From Cololabis saira (Eukaryota > Chordata > Actinopteri > Beloniformes > Belonidae), in assembly GCF_033807715.1 (NCBI RefSeq), contig NC_084599.1:32340160-32404159 (forward strand): a stretch of 64,000 nucleotides of DNA. The letters are read 5' to 3'. Below, piece by piece: positions 22,846 through 35,389 of this stretch. The position numbers and the translations under genes were made by a program. The notes under the pieces are model-generated. The model was not told the origin of the DNA and did no database searches. It worked only from the letters and a program-made list of their open reading frames with translations. The first letter of the stretch is position 1. Every line of letters starts with the position of its first letter.

Positions 22846-23319
22846 ATGGAAATGCAAGGCAACCTGCCTGCAAAGAAGTTAATGAATGAGATGCCTTTTT
22901 TTGTTTTTGGAAAACAAATCAACAGTTTTAGGGCACATGGTTGCCTAGTGAGAGCACTGTGGGGTATTGGTGTGCGTGTGTTTGACAATGAGGGAAATGG
23001 TGGAGCGGTTCCTGTGAAAGCCCCTGTCATTCCACATCAGAGTCACTTTACTTGGCTCGATGGCGCTAATGGCGCCCCAGCCTCAGTGGCGGCGGAGGTA
23101 TTGATCGCAAAGATCAGTGCTGCTATCCTCGGCGAACCAGCTTTCATTTTTCAAAGTGACATTTGCATGCGTGCACGTGTGCACCCGGCACATGCCATGA
23201 ACATGTTCTTTTGCCCACAAGGCTTTTATATGTCAAAGAAAACAAGGATTTGGTTCCTCAGGTTTTCTGCTAAGGTCAGAGAAGGTTCAAGTTTACAGAT
23301 GTCTGACAACGGGACATAA
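22846..23319 (+). other. High-complexity intronic block with a 157-codon open frame; candidate conserved non-coding element
   Basis: The frame begins MEMQGNLPAKKL and has no recognised domain. The DNA is unusually balanced in composition for this intron and contains a GGCGCTAATGGCGCC inverted repeat (23062-23076), an octamer ATTTGCAT (23161-23168) and several CpGs. It may be a conserved regulatory block, or simply unique sequence. No start or splice context supports a gene. Confidence 0.3.
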
Positions 23320-23744
23320 ACAATTACGCACCGGCAAGAAAAGATATGTTTACACTCTGGAATTAACAGCTTTTTGTTTAATTTATTCATAAGTCCAGTA
23401 GTAGATATGCAGATTGTACTGTATTTAAGGTGATAACACTTAAGCAGTTTTAATTGTTTGTGAACCCAAATTGAATATTTACGTCCAAACAAAAGTTCAT
23501 TGGGCAGCTGGAGTTCAGGTAATGATATGAGGTTGAAGGGTTAGTTTACAGCTACTGTGACTGACAAAAGGCGTTTTAAGTTTGCTGCTCTCCAGTGTAC
23601 AGGAAGATGTCCATGGTAGAACACGGAGGAAGCGTCTGCACTTCTAAGAAAGTTTGCCCAAGAGTATCTTGGTAATGCAAAATGCTACTAAACATAAGTT
23701 TCCTTGACTAATGAAAGTAAAGCTGACATTTTTTAGGACCAACA

Positions 23745-24020
23745 CTCATGGCACAGCTTGACAACATCAAAGCATCATTCCAATGGTGAAGCACGGTGGA
23801 GAGAGCTTTATGATTTAGGGTTGCTTTGCTGAATCGGGACCTGGACCACATGCCACAGAGTAACGTCAGGGTGGCTGTCCGCCAGCTAAAGTTAGTAGAC
23901 GATGGATGTTGCAGCAGGTCACTGACTCAGGCTTTGGAGTAAATACACCAATCAGAGCTCAGAACTGAACCTGATGAAGATGCTGTTTAAGGACCTTAAG
24001 AGACCTGTGTACACCAGAGA
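23745..24020 (+). pseudogene. Tc1-like transposase relic
   Basis: The plus strand around 23780-23850 decodes to MVKHGGESFMI followed by GCFAESGPG, matching the VKHGGGS.M-WGCF segment of Tc1-family transposases with an internal stop. The end (GAACTGAACCTGATGAAGATGC, AGAGACCTGTGTACA) resembles the LNLIEMLW...RAVH segment. Heavily decayed. Confidence 0.65.
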
Positions 24021-26473
24021 TCCTACAGTACAAGATGAATTATAATAGGTCGTATTTTATGGAAAAATAATGCAAAAAGCCAGTAAATTGACACACTTTA
24101 ATGTGAAAATGGATTTTCTCATTGCATCACATCTAAAGTTGGGCATATGTAACAGTTTGCCGGTGAGGAATGAGCAACAATATCTTTAATATGATGGATT
24201 AAAAACGTACTCTTTGCTATGCTGCCTTTTTTCATTAGTTTAATGATCATAGAAACATCTGTGTACATAACACTGACTTGGAGCACACTGAATATCCTGC
24301 TAATAACACGAGATCAAGTTTAGCACATAGTTGTTTTCTGTCTATGAAAGTTTTTTTTTATAATTTTCAGATGTAGAACAAAGTTGTATCCTAAGAATCA
24401 TCAAAGGTTTTGTAGCATTAGTCACTTCTATTATTTTCAGTATCTTGATTCCAATACAATTAAATTTATCGCTTCGATTTGTTGCTGACAATTTTACAAC
24501 TTAGATATATTATACAGTCTTTGGCATTGTCTACATGTTTTATTGACTTGGTACTGGTCCATTTGGTATCATGCAGACGTCAATGCTCCGTTGATGAAAG
24601 TGAGTTTCTTGATTTTGTGTAAACAAACATGGAATTGGGTTACTTTATCATTAACTAGGATAGCTTTATGTGCTCGCAATGAAAAGTGAACTTTGTCCAG
24701 GTCCTTTGGACTGTCTCCGGGGAGATAAAGAAGTGGCTTGAACTTGCGCCAAAAATGTTTTTGATAAGAAACTGTCAAGAGCAGGTGTGAAAAACAACTG
24801 ACGGGAAAACTCAGAGGTGTGCTTATCAGAGATTCAAGGGATTGCAAGTCGCGTTACTGTGTAGCAACTGGGTGTATCCTTACTGCTTGAAGGGTTTTAT
24901 ATTTTAATCTATTTTTGTATCCTTGGTCTCTGTCAGATGCGTCTCAGGTTTCTTTTTTTTTTTCTCCTTATCTTGCAAAGAAAGTACTGGGAAAATGAAT
25001 GTGTTGCCTCATAAGAGCTGACATCCCCCCCTCTGCTTCTTATAATCACTTTCTGTTATAGACCTCATGCATTATAAAGGCCTATAAAATGAAAGGGAAG
25101 AGGGTAAAGCAAGAGAATCATATTAGGCTGTGGCTTAAAAGCTTTTTATCAAGTGAAAGGCTTGTTTTAAATGGAAATGATATTGTGTTGTGCAGATTTG
25201 TTCGTGTGAATGCAGCGCAGTAGATCATTATGACATTTACTGTCTTGTTTGCTTTGAAGCCTTTATGGTTTACACTTTGTGTTTTGTCAAGCAGGCTAAA
25301 ATCTGAGATTGTAAAGCTTGATAGGAACACATTTGGACACAGAACATACACACATATAGTTACTTTGATTGCTCACAAAATACCAATAGCCCAGCAACCA
25401 CAGAAAAGGAATTTCTATTCATGTTTATATTAGTAATATATGTGGATTATACTAAGGATGCATTTGCTTAAAATAGTTTTGCATACAGTAGTTTTCCTGT
25501 TGACGCTCTGGTTCAGGTCTCAGCAGCAGGCACTCCTTGTGCCAGTCAAAACTTGCATGCTGGTGCTTGCACACATATTCCATTGATCGTTTTTACAGCA
25601 GCAGGTCAGAAAAAAGATTTACATTTCTTATTCAGTCAGAGATTCTGTAGTTTTAATAGATATGGGAACTCTGGCTAACATACTATAACTATATTAGTTA
25701 CTAACTACATTCAGATTAGTCACTCAGATTAAACTCCCATGTTGGCAATAATGATGAAGAACAAGAAGCATCATCAGGCTTCACAGTTATCAACATGTAG
25801 AGTAAAACTGAGAAGAAAAGCATTAACAAGAAAATGAGCCGGAATATGAAAGAAAGCTCTTTCCTTATAGCCACTTGTGTTTAGACAGATGCAGAAACCA
25901 CAATAAAATTTCACCACAATAAGAAACCCTACTGGTAAAATTAAGTTATATTCAAGGACAATCCTGGGACATTAAATCACTATACAGTATCTGCACATCT
26001 TGTGTATTTAATTTAATATTTCCTGTATCTTTTGGGACTCGTGTGCTAATTACTTTGGGATTAGGATTCATGTCAGCTTTATCAAGCAACAAATGAAGCC
26101 GGAGTTTGGCTACGGTGGAGCACGGGTGTAAAATTAGTGTTTTAAGATGGGAGATCAATGCTTGAAGCACATTTTAAATTGAGAGTTATGTTAACGTGAA
26201 ATAAAGTCTTTTGTGCAGCTTTAAAGTTTCTACCTGGTTGTTCCAGTGGGACACACTGTTAACCTTCAAAGCTGCTGCTGGTGTTTGCATGTGTTCCACC
26301 GCTGCAGTATGAAGACACCAGCTCCAGCTCGGTCTCAGGAGATGACTGCTCAAGGTCGCAGTTGAGGGCAGCAGGGTTCACCAAGGGGCTGATACGCCAA
26401 GTCGAGTATTAAAGTTTATAATATATCTTATCTTGTAAAGTAAAATATTTCCATGATATATTAGACCTCTTAT
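24021..26473. other. Intronic, nothing recognised
   Basis: AT-rich sequence with no gene, tandem repeat or delimited transposon that I could identify. Confidence 0.5.
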
Positions 26474-26835
26474 TGTCATGATTTTTAGATTAGTTTTTTC
26501 CTGTTTTATTTTGAAAGTCTTTGTCCTTGCGTTACAGTTCTGCCCCTAGTTCATCTGCCCTGATTGTTTGCACCTCGAGTCCTATGAGTATATCTTGTCA
26601 CGTCTTTCCCTTCTTCCCTGCTGGTTTGTACTTTTTCTTCCTGTGTCCCTCCCGGGCTGTTTTGTTTTTATTGTTTGTGCCACGATTATGGTTTGTTCCT
26701 GGTTCTGTCTAGTTTGGGCCTTTTATTTGTTTTTCCTAGTTATGCAGCATTTTTGTTAATCGATTACTTTTGTTTGGGAGCTCCTGCTGCTTCAGTCTCC
26801 TGCATTTGGGTCCTACATTCCCTGACATCGTGACA
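26474..26835. mobile_element. Solo LTR, 362 bp, TSD CTTAT
   Basis: Begins TGTCATG and ends CGTGACA (TG...CA termini with a short inverted repeat), and is flanked by a 5-bp direct repeat CTTAT (26469-26473 and 26836-26840). This is the signature of a solo LTR left by recombination of an LTR retrotransposon. The CTGCATTTGGGTCCTA near the 3' end is familiar from fish LTRs. The lineage (gypsy-like or other) is not determined. Confidence 0.78.
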
Positions 26836-26840
26836 CTTAT

Positions 26841-27784
26841 TGCTTCAAAGAAACATGGTATCTTGTGTCATCAAATCCAATTTGGTAAATTTTTAATAGG
26901 ACCATTTAGAAAGGACTGTAATTTAATTTAGTTAAGTAATATGAACATTTCTACTGGAAATGAGGCCATGTGTCATGTTAGGAGTCTCAGGTGGAGATTT
27001 ATTGTATTTAGCTTGAATTGAAAGGCCACTAAGAACCACTGTTTCTCCCCAGTAATGTCATATGTTTTTTTTTCTGGTTCCCAAACACAAACCAAGGGTT
27101 TTCGGTTACAGGGGCGTAGAGTAAGTGTCATTCCTGGATTGTGTTAATTATAGAATATGAAAAACATGATCTTGGGTGATTTTTCTGAGTTTACAGATGA
27201 CTGATGTTGGTCAGTCCGATCCTCCTTTGTCTTTACTGTGACAGCACTGAACCTCATTTACCCTCGACTTAACTTTCACTCTTCCTCTGTTCTGTTGTTC
27301 CAAGCTTGAAACAGAAAATGTGCCGGCTTCAAGTGGAAAAATGAATTCCTTTTAACAAGATATTTGAGTTCATTCACTGTAACAGAGTGAAGAGCCGAGA
27401 AATTGCAACCAATCTGCTTCTCTTCAGATTCTTTTGCATCACATACGAGGTTTCCTCAACCTCGGTGATCTTGATCTCTGACAATATCACAATGATTACG
27501 TGTGGGGAAACAAATCTTAGAGACGATAGGGCACTATTTAATGCATTTTTCTACAGAAAGAGGTGCAAGTCCAATTTCACGCCTGAACAGTTTGGAAACT
27601 GCACTGCATTTACTAGTCTGCTCAAATGCAACCTTGGCTTTGCCATTTCACCTACGATTAGTTAAGAAGCCAGCCTTCAGCTTTAAAGTTACCAAAAAAA
27701 GCTAAAAATGGTCTTGCAGCAGCAGCCAACCTGACAAAATAATAAAATCCCAAAACAGCCAATTAATCGATAGAACTTTTACCT
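26841..27784. other. Intronic, nothing recognised
   Basis: No gene or repeat identified. Two overlapping plus-strand open frames near 27,390-27,705 have no known motif. Confidence 0.5.
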
Positions 27785-27990
27785 TCCATCCAGCCACACA
27801 CACGTCCAGTTTGGGTTGTTGGAGCAGCAGCCTAAGCAAACCTCTTCCCAGCCACCTCGACGCTAAGATTCAGAGCACTGATTCTCATTCCCGCTGCTTC
27901 ACATTTGGTTGCGAACTGTTCAGGTGAGAACGGAAAGTCCCCTGCCGGATGAAGCCACATAATCCCCAAAAAGCAGAGATTAAATTGTGA
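27785..27990 (-). pseudogene. Rex3/RTE-like LINE fragment with internal deletion
   Basis: Read on the minus strand, 27,985-27,860 decodes to a degraded reverse-transcriptase segment in which EQFATKCEAAGMRIS stands out; this block follows the FADD motif in fish RTE-type LINEs, and the FADD region itself is damaged. The sequence then jumps at about 27,860 to the element's extreme 3' end (GAGGTGGCTGGGAAGAG, GGCTGCTGCTCCAAC, GGCTGGATGGAAGG). A large internal deletion has joined the two parts. Family naming is from recall. Confidence 0.65.
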
Positions 27991-28110
27991 CCATTGAACC
28001 ATAATTGAACCGAAATCCCTCCACAACTTGACTGCACCAAGAAATCCTGTCCATTAAAGTTATGAGCAGAGTCCGGCTCCTACCTCCATTTGTACAGGGA
28101 CTGGATAGCC

Positions 28111-29091
28111 CAGTGTTTCCTTCCCAACCCTGGTCCTCGGGGCACACTCTCCCGCATGTTTTAGATGTTTCCCTTCATCATCACACCTGATTCTAATTAA
28201 TGGTTCTAATTAGCTTGTCATCAAGGTCTGCACAACTATGTTGATGACCAGAGGTGGGTAATAACGAGTTACATTTACTCCGTCATATTTACTTGAGTAT
28301 GTTTTGGGAAATGTTGTACTTTTAGGAGTAGTTTTGAATCACTATACTTTTTAATTTTACTTGAGTAGATTTGTGAAGAAGAAACTGTTACTCTTACTCC
28401 GCTACATTAGGCTACGTTGAGCTGTTACTTTTCCTTTATCCCTTTTATCTGCGTACGCGTCAATCTCATGACATCACTGGGTGATTCTTTGGGAAAAGTG
28501 TTTGTTTTTGCATGTTTTGTCACATTTACACAGACTCAAACACACACAGTTTTTATGAGTTCATGGGCTTGTTCTAGTTCTGCCTGGTTAAAAAAGAAAA
28601 GTACAAAGGCTTGAAATTTTGTGCTACTTGTGCTTAATTTATTTTTTTATTCTGTTATTATTTTATTTATTTTATTATTTGTTAAAGTACTTGAATTTAC
28701 TTTAAGATTATTTTAATTTAAGCTATTTTTTATTAATTTTAATGTATTGCTTTAATTTGCATGAAGATGATTATTTTGTACTTTTGTCTGTTTGAACGGT
28801 TGTGTTAAAAAAATAAATCAGACGTTACTCAACAGTTACTCAGTACTTGAGTAGTTTTTTCACCAAGTACTTTTATTACTTTTACTCAAGTAATTATTTG
28901 GATGACTACTTTTTACTTCTACTTGAGTCATATTATTCTGAAGTAACAGTACTTTTACTTGAGTACCATTTTTGGCTACTCTACCCAGCTCTGCTGATGA
29001 CACAGCCACTTGTATCACGGTGTGCTGAAGCAGGGTAACATCTAAAACGTGCAGGACGGTGTGCCTCGAGGACCAGGGTTTGGAAACACTG
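28111..29091. mobile_element. hAT-type MITE (outer), TSD GGATAGCC
   Basis: Ends CAGTGTTTCC and GGAAACACTG(G), with further pairing of CCTGGTCCTCGGGGCACAC and GTGTGCCTCGAGGACCAGG. The 8-bp duplication GGATAGCC lies at 28103-28110 and 29092-29099. A second hAT element is nested inside (28249-28993), so the unbroken outer element would be about 230 bp. No coding capacity. Confidence 0.9.
28249..28993 (+). mobile_element. hAT-type MITE (nested), 745 bp
   Basis: Ends CAGAGGTGGGTAATAACGAG and ...CTACCCAGCTCTG; flanks TTGATGAC and CTGATGAC agree at 7 of 8 positions. The body has many ACTT/AAGT repeats (TTACTTGAGTA type). An inverted second copy of the same family is at 52696-53435. Open frames within (for example 28847-29038) are by-products of the repeat. 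Confidence 0.88.
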
Positions 29092-30505
29092 GGATAGCCC
29101 ATAGCAACAGACCCAGAATCCCATCTGGACCTTCACATTGGATGCCTTTTCCAAGTTTACAAAGTCAAACTGGTTTGAAAAAATTCCCATATGAGAGAAA
29201 GTGAACTGGTCCATTGAGCTGGTTGAGGAGGAACCTACATAGTTCCTCCTGAATCTGAAGTTTGACCCGCACAAACATTTACTAGACCCCAGTAGGCGCA
29301 ATTGGCAAAGTACTTTCAGAGTAAAGCACTGGTTCAGTCAAGCTGCCATGATAATTTTTGCTGTATGTTTAAACTGCTTCCCACAATATGAGGCGTTTCA
29401 CAGTAATGGAGTTGGGTGACCTTTTTCCTCTCATTTGGATGCTGGTTGTCAGTTTGCTAACAAGGCTCTCAGTCCAATACTGAGGTAAAAGATAATTGCC
29501 TGCAATAGCTCTCTCTCTTCTCGTCTTTTTCCAATTTTTACTTTCTCTGCAACCATTTTTTACTCAAGCATAAACCTCAATAATTACACAAAGCCCCGAT
29601 GTGTGATTTAGTTTTATTGACTGAATGGATTTCCCTTTAAATCTTCATGCGGTGATTACTGAACTTGTCACCTCTTACTTGTGGTGCTCACAGACTTTAA
29701 TGAGCTGGAGTGGCCACTAATGGCTTTGAAATGACTATTTGGTCTTTTTAATGATGTACTGCTATAAGCATTTAACATCGGTTCGGCTTACCGAGCCTAA
29801 AAAGTTTGGTCAGTGACAACTGCTGATATTTCTCATAACTGTGAGAAGCTTAGATTAGATGTCTTTAGGTCCAGAGACAGGATGGAAACTTCATCTCTGC
29901 AGACACAATATTTAGGTCATGTTTTTACAGACGAAATATTTAGGTTCAGTCCAGTTTGTGTCCATATGGGCCCCTTTCCGGTCATGCCTCACGTAGCTAC
30001 CCCCAAACTAAGACCAGACAGCGGAGAAGCCTTGTTTTGACTAGACAGCCTACAGACGCTGATTCCACACCGCCCTCTCCGCTCTTATGACTTCCTTTAC
30101 GGAATTGACATTGTTTCCTTCGGGGAGGCATGACATCCGAGTGTGAACGGGGGAGGAGGGTGAGACAACTGGAACTGGCCAGTGCAGTGTGGGATGAGGT
30201 GAACGTGCCCCCCCCCCACCTGTCTTTCACATTCTTTCCACACTTAACCTGTGCTTTCTCTTGTTTTTTTGCTGTCTGACTCCTCGTACGGGTTGTCATT
30301 TATAATATCGTAGTGACGCTGCCTCTCAGATCTTCCTCCCGGTGGGACAAAGTTTAAAGCGGCAGGTCCTGTGAGGTCTTTACTGAGAAAAACTGGTTAC
30401 CTTTGATCATTTTAACACGCCAATTAGACATAGATGATGTGCGTGATGTGCAGTTTACGATGGAGTGTGCACTCTCCGTTATCTCCTGCAGCTTGTCCCA
30501 GGTTG

Positions 30506-30720
30506 TATTTGTATTTGTATTTATTTATTTAGCACAATTTAAAAAATAGTGCAAGGAGGGAACGAAGCCCAGAGGGCTTGTACAGAGTTCCACTCCCATC
30601 ATCTACTGTAAACAGAAAATTACATGTACAAACATAGGAAAACTATAATTATAAACATGAAAAGAAAACAAGGATACATAATAGAGAATACATTGAAAAA
30701 TTAGGACATGAAATATTTTT
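30506..30720 (-). mobile_element. Candidate LINE 3' fragment with (AAATAC)n tail
   Basis: On the minus strand the segment ends TAAATAAATACAAATACAAATAC, read here as TAAATAAATAC then (AAATAC)2, following AAGCCCTCTGGGCTTCG. The tandem A-rich terminus suggests a non-LTR retrotransposon tail. The coding part is absent. Confidence 0.4.
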
Positions 30721-32604
30721 TCAGCAATTTTTTGAAGGATATAAATGACAATGTGGTTGCAATGCATGATGGTCTTTTGTGAATGTAGTTTACAGCTTCT
30801 TTACCTTAATTTTTTAGTGTTATGCATTAAAATGTTGTAATGCACATATGTTTTATGATTGACATTTTAAACATCAAACAAAATAGTTGATTTACTCCGA
30901 ACTGCACTGTGTGTCGTATCGGCATGAATGGGTTTGAGTACCTTAGTAAGTCATTCATAAAGGCTTAGAATTTAAGGTTTGACACTTTCCAGCTATGTTA
31001 TGTAACAGATCGTGACGATGTATTAAGTGCTGTTATATTTGATGTTTGTTGACTGGATGGTGTTAGAAATAGTTAATTAGCTGGCGTTATTGTTGTTGTT
31101 ATTATTTTGCAAGTGTTAATTTGATTTCTACAATCCAATTCATGCCTTAATTTATCCAGAGAAGCTGATCCAGGGATTTTTTTCTTCTTCTTCTTAAACC
31201 TTTCCGGTTTTAGCATAATCACAGTGTGTTCTGCGTGGGTAAGCCAACATGTGCCAAAGCTTTGCCTCTCATGTATATTGCGTAAAAAACGGAACTCCAG
31301 GAAAGGCTTAGACAGCTTTCCTTCCAGTATCCTAGCGCTTCGGATCCTGCCCCCTTTTGGCCCCAGGTGTGCCCCCCTCCAGCACCAGCACCACCTCCTC
31401 CACCTCCACCACCTCAGCACAGGGAGGCAGCCGGAGAGGCAGCCGGAGAGGCAGCTGCAGGAGACTCGGGAACAGGAACTCCTCTCAGGCTCACCGGATG
31501 ACCCGGTCATGCTCAGCCCTCACCGTGGGTGTGTGAATGTCTGGCTCGGTATGTGAGACAGAGCAGTGGAAGACACAGGAAATGGGCCAGGCACGGCGCT
31601 GCTGAGAAAAGTCTCGCTCAGTTCAGAAAGAGTTCCGTACAAGTCGAGACAATAGTACCACTTGAAACCCAGAGGTGGAAAAGTCCTTTTTTTTTCTCTC
31701 TCTCTTTCTCCTCCAAATACCACTTTGGTTTTTGGCTTTCGATCTGGGTTGAACTGTGTTACTGTAGTTAGGTCTTGTGAAATATAATTTTTTACACAGC
31801 CACATAACCAGAGAGGATTATGATTGTTTACCATCTCCTGCAGAAACAGATTTATTAACCTTTATTCGCTTACTGGAGCTAATAGTTGCAGGAAGTAAAG
31901 ATATCGTCAGCGTTTTGGACTTTTTCCCACTTGTCTGCACAGACGTTGGTAGAAAGAGCTCTGCAGCATCACACATTAAATATTACTTTACAGATATAAC
32001 ATCTGTTAGTAAAGGTTTTGAAATGTCTGTTAAAATACAGCTGCTGATGTTTCACAGCTGTATCTGAAATGTGTAACTTGTTCAGGTTTCAGTGATTTAA
32101 AATCAGGATTAGTTGATATTCTGTTCTTTTCTTCTTTTTACAGCTTACCTTTTTCTTTCTTTTGACTTCATTAAAAGCCTCCAGCATCATGCTCCTCTAG
32201 GGATAACGAACACCTTTTTTAACTGAGGTTTATGTCAGCTTTTTAAATGCCAGTAAAACAGGATCAGTCAGGATTTGATGATAAAAAACATCTCCTCCTC
32301 TTAACATATAGCAGCTTATGTGTTTCACACGGATTCAAGATTTATGATGGCATGTGATGAAGGAAATAATTCTTATCTGTAGAAAAATCAGTTGTTTTTT
32401 TATTTATTTGCATGCCTCTCTCTATGTTGAAGAAGACATTGTTTTTATGTCCAGTTTTGTGCTGGTTATTTTTTTTCCCTAAACTTGCTAAAGTCATACT
32501 AACAGCAATTCTGAGTGTTCAGCGAACCCGTTAAGAGTGTAGTTATATTCATTAGTAGTTGCTCTTGACAACAAAACAAATAATTCACCAGTAAAGCCGG
32601 GATT

Positions 32605-32880
32605 ATTATTATTATTTCGTTTATTTCGGCATGTTTATATAGACACATTTCATCTCCAGAACATTATACATTGCATACTCAGCACATGACGAAAAGGGTA
32701 CGGGAGAAGCTGACGCTTATCAAAGTCCCGCCCCGTTCTATGTAAGATTCATGATCACATCAACAACAGAATTCAGTAAGATACATAGTTTACCACATAG
32801 CAATTTGTCTAATTTCATCCTTCACAGTCCAGATGGCTTCATACACGTCTTAATGCCGTCTGTAAGCAAATTAGACGTAG
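32605..32880 (-). mobile_element. Candidate LINE 3' fragment with (AAT)n tail
   Basis: On the minus strand it ends ATGCCGAAATAAACG followed by an (AAT)n run. The GCCGAAATAAA ending with a short tandem tail is common to fish LINE copies. Class not determined. Confidence 0.4.
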
Positions 32881-33355
32881 TCAAGACTGGCTGAGATAAA
32901 ACTTTGTCCTCTTTTGGACCCCTTGGGTCTCATCCTCTCGTGACTTCCTGTCATTTTCCTCCTAAAAAAACAACACCCTCCCTCAGAGACGTCGACATCA
33001 GCATCTATGATTGTTAGAGAAGAAGAGCCGGGGGGGAATATCTTATATTTGGCAGGTTGTTGTCATGAGTCTTGCCTGTCACTCCAGTTGTCAGTTATAT
33101 TTAAATGCCCATTAACAGTCTTTCCTGCTTTCTTTTCATCCTGAGGCGTTTTGATGGGCTTCGCCGTCACTTTTGGTGGTATAGAGGAAAATATACTTCC
33201 GTCATAGAGGGGGCATGCATGCTGCCCTTGCATCCATAATCCAGTCATTTAGTTTCCTACTTTACTGCAGTGGTGTATTTTACTTCGTCCTTTAGCCACA
33301 CATTTCTCACAGCAAAAGTAGCTAATGTCACATTTGTTAATTAGTGCATTTGAAT

Positions 33356-33962
33356 TAGGGCTGGGCGATATATCGAGATTTTAATATATATCGATATATT
33401 TTCAAACGCGATATGGTACGAGACAATATCGTTTATATCGATTTAATTTTTTTTTTTTAATTTTGATATAGCTTATTTTGTGACAAATTGACTTGAATGT
33501 TTTATTTGAGATTTGCACAAATGTTTTGTTATTTGCACAACTGTCAACCTCAGTGGAAAAGTCTGCCTGTTACTGTCTACATTGTATTAATTGTACAGTG
33601 TATTTTAATTTAATTGTTATGCAGGAAAGGGATATTTGTTTTATTTTATTCAAGAAGCATTTTTATTCTATATATGCAGGCAGTTTATTTTTATTTCATT
33701 TGTTTTATAGATTTTGATATTGTGCAGACCTCTGTTAATAATTGTACCTGTGTGACATTTGGCACGAGGCTTTGTATTAAAACTGACTGTTTTTTTTAAG
33801 GGTTTGCCTCAGAAAAAATGAAGCTAACAGAGATGCTATGCTATAATGCTTTGGGGGAAACCCCAATTATGGCACAGAAAAAATATCGAGATATATATCG
33901 AGTATCGCCATTCAGCTAGAAAATATCGAGATATGACTTTTGGTCCATATCGCCCAGCCCTA
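33356..33962 (+). mobile_element. hAT-type MITE, 607 bp, TSD ATTTGAAT (copy 1 of an inverted pair)
   Basis: Ends TAGGGCTGGGCGATAT and ATATCGCCCAGCCCTA are perfect 16-bp inverse complements, flanked by exact ATTTGAAT duplications (33348-33355 and 33963-33970). Subterminal sequence is packed with ATATCGAGATAT-like units. A nearly identical copy lies in opposite orientation at 60285-60884. Open frames shared by both copies are repeat DNA, not a gene. Confidence 0.95.
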
Positions 33963-33970
33963 ATTTGAAT

Positions 33971-35381
33971 ACCAGAATAAAACAGAGCAAGACAAGTGAG
34001 TTGTTATTTTCTCATTTAAATCATTGTCTGATGTTTCATCGGCCGTATTAGTAGAAATGATTGCCAGATTGATATAAAAAGAAAATGTTGGAGAGGATTA
34101 GTCAGTCACGAGGGTGCTACTGAAGCTCTTATGTGGCGACCACTGGGAACTAGTTCAGGCAGTCAGTCTTTTTATGCACACTTTCACCCCTCAGCTTGGT
34201 TCATTCCAGTTACTCCTTCTCATCCCTCCATCTGCAGACTTATGTTCACCTCCCCAATTATCTATGTTTGCCTAATCAGAGGGGCCTGACTATATCAGAG
34301 GCTGGACACCAAAACACAAGTCTGTTTTATCATTTATAAAACAATTTTAAGATTTTTTGACCAACGTACATCTAAAGAGTGATAACTGATCAAAACCACC
34401 ATGGTGGCCCAGCAGATCCGTAGAGCAGCTTGGTAATGCAATCGTTGCAGCTTCTCAGTGTTTTTTCAGACTTGTTTTTTTTTTTGGGTCTTATTTGGAC
34501 AGTTCACAGCAACTTCAGCCAAGTTACATCAGAGTAAAAAAGGTAGAAAGAGTGTAATAGACCATTAAAGGAACATGGCGACGTGTTGTTACAGTAAAAG
34601 CCTAATCGCTTTATATTGGGATAACTCGCTTAGCTTTTTGGACGAGGATCACTAAATAAAAAGTTGAAAAAGCCTCTAGAGCATGTCTACAGGTGCGAGC
34701 CAGTCAAAATACCTCATATTCTGCTTTTAATTATCATCAGGAGGTTGAAGTGATTGTTTTTTGTCCCTTTAGTTAGCAGTTCGGATTGACACAACATCAA
34801 ACAAAACCTCCATCCGACCGCCAAATGGTCCTCTTTGCAGTGAGTTCATGCTAGCTGAAATAATCCAATCCTGCACACGATCAGGCAGCAAGTATGCAGA
34901 CTTGCAGTGAAGTCTGAGTTCGGGGCTGTGTTGAAAGAACGCGGTAGAAACTGTTTTGATTTTTGCACACTGTTTCCGTGTGAAAGAGAGCAGTGCTCCT
35001 GGTGGCTTGGAGCCATGTCAAGAGTGATGTAAGTGCCTGAATATTGAGCCATCAGCTATTTCATAATGACAAAACAAGGGACGTCCTGCACAAGTTGACA
35101 ATTAACATCCGAATTACTGATCTTTTTTTTTTTTTCATTTTAGACCCTCCATGTTAGTTCAACGTTCACATCAAGCCCTGCAGAAACAGACCAAAGTATA
35201 AAGTCTTCACCTCTGCCTCTTCGAGTTTGTGTTTACAAGTTATTATTAGGCCAGAGCCACGAAACATGAAACACCAGCATGATGCCAACGTCAGTGTCAA
35301 CACTCGCCTTAAATTAGACTGACCTCTTACCCGCCTTTTTAGTCATCCTAGAAGGAGGTTCTCATGAAAAGGTGTGAACGA
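33971..35381. other. Intronic, nothing recognised
   Basis: No gene or delimited repeat seen. Confidence 0.5.
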
Positions 35382-35389
35382 GTGTGTGG

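Larger units (their letters stand above)
29100..33347. other. Intronic, mostly unassigned
   Basis: No gene recognised. Two LINE-like 3' fragments are listed separately. At 31,380-31,455 there is a CCACCT-rich stretch and about three 12-bp GGCAGCCGGAGA units, giving overlapping open frames on both strands that look like low-complexity by-products. Confidence 0.45.

Noticed and set aside
28847..29038. Open frame matching one at 52606-52791
   Set aside because: Part of the duplicated CAGAGGTGGGTA MITE; low-complexity TACTT repeats.
31224..31556. Pro/His/Gln-rich plus-strand frame, possible alternative first exon of ddah1
   Set aside because: Derived from CCACCT and GGCAGCCGGAGA tandem units; no DDAH sequence and no convincing donor in frame.
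33493..33799. Open frames repeated almost identically near 60,311-60,737
   Set aside because: Both lie inside the two copies of the same hAT MITE; the shared sequence is repeat DNA, not a gene pair.
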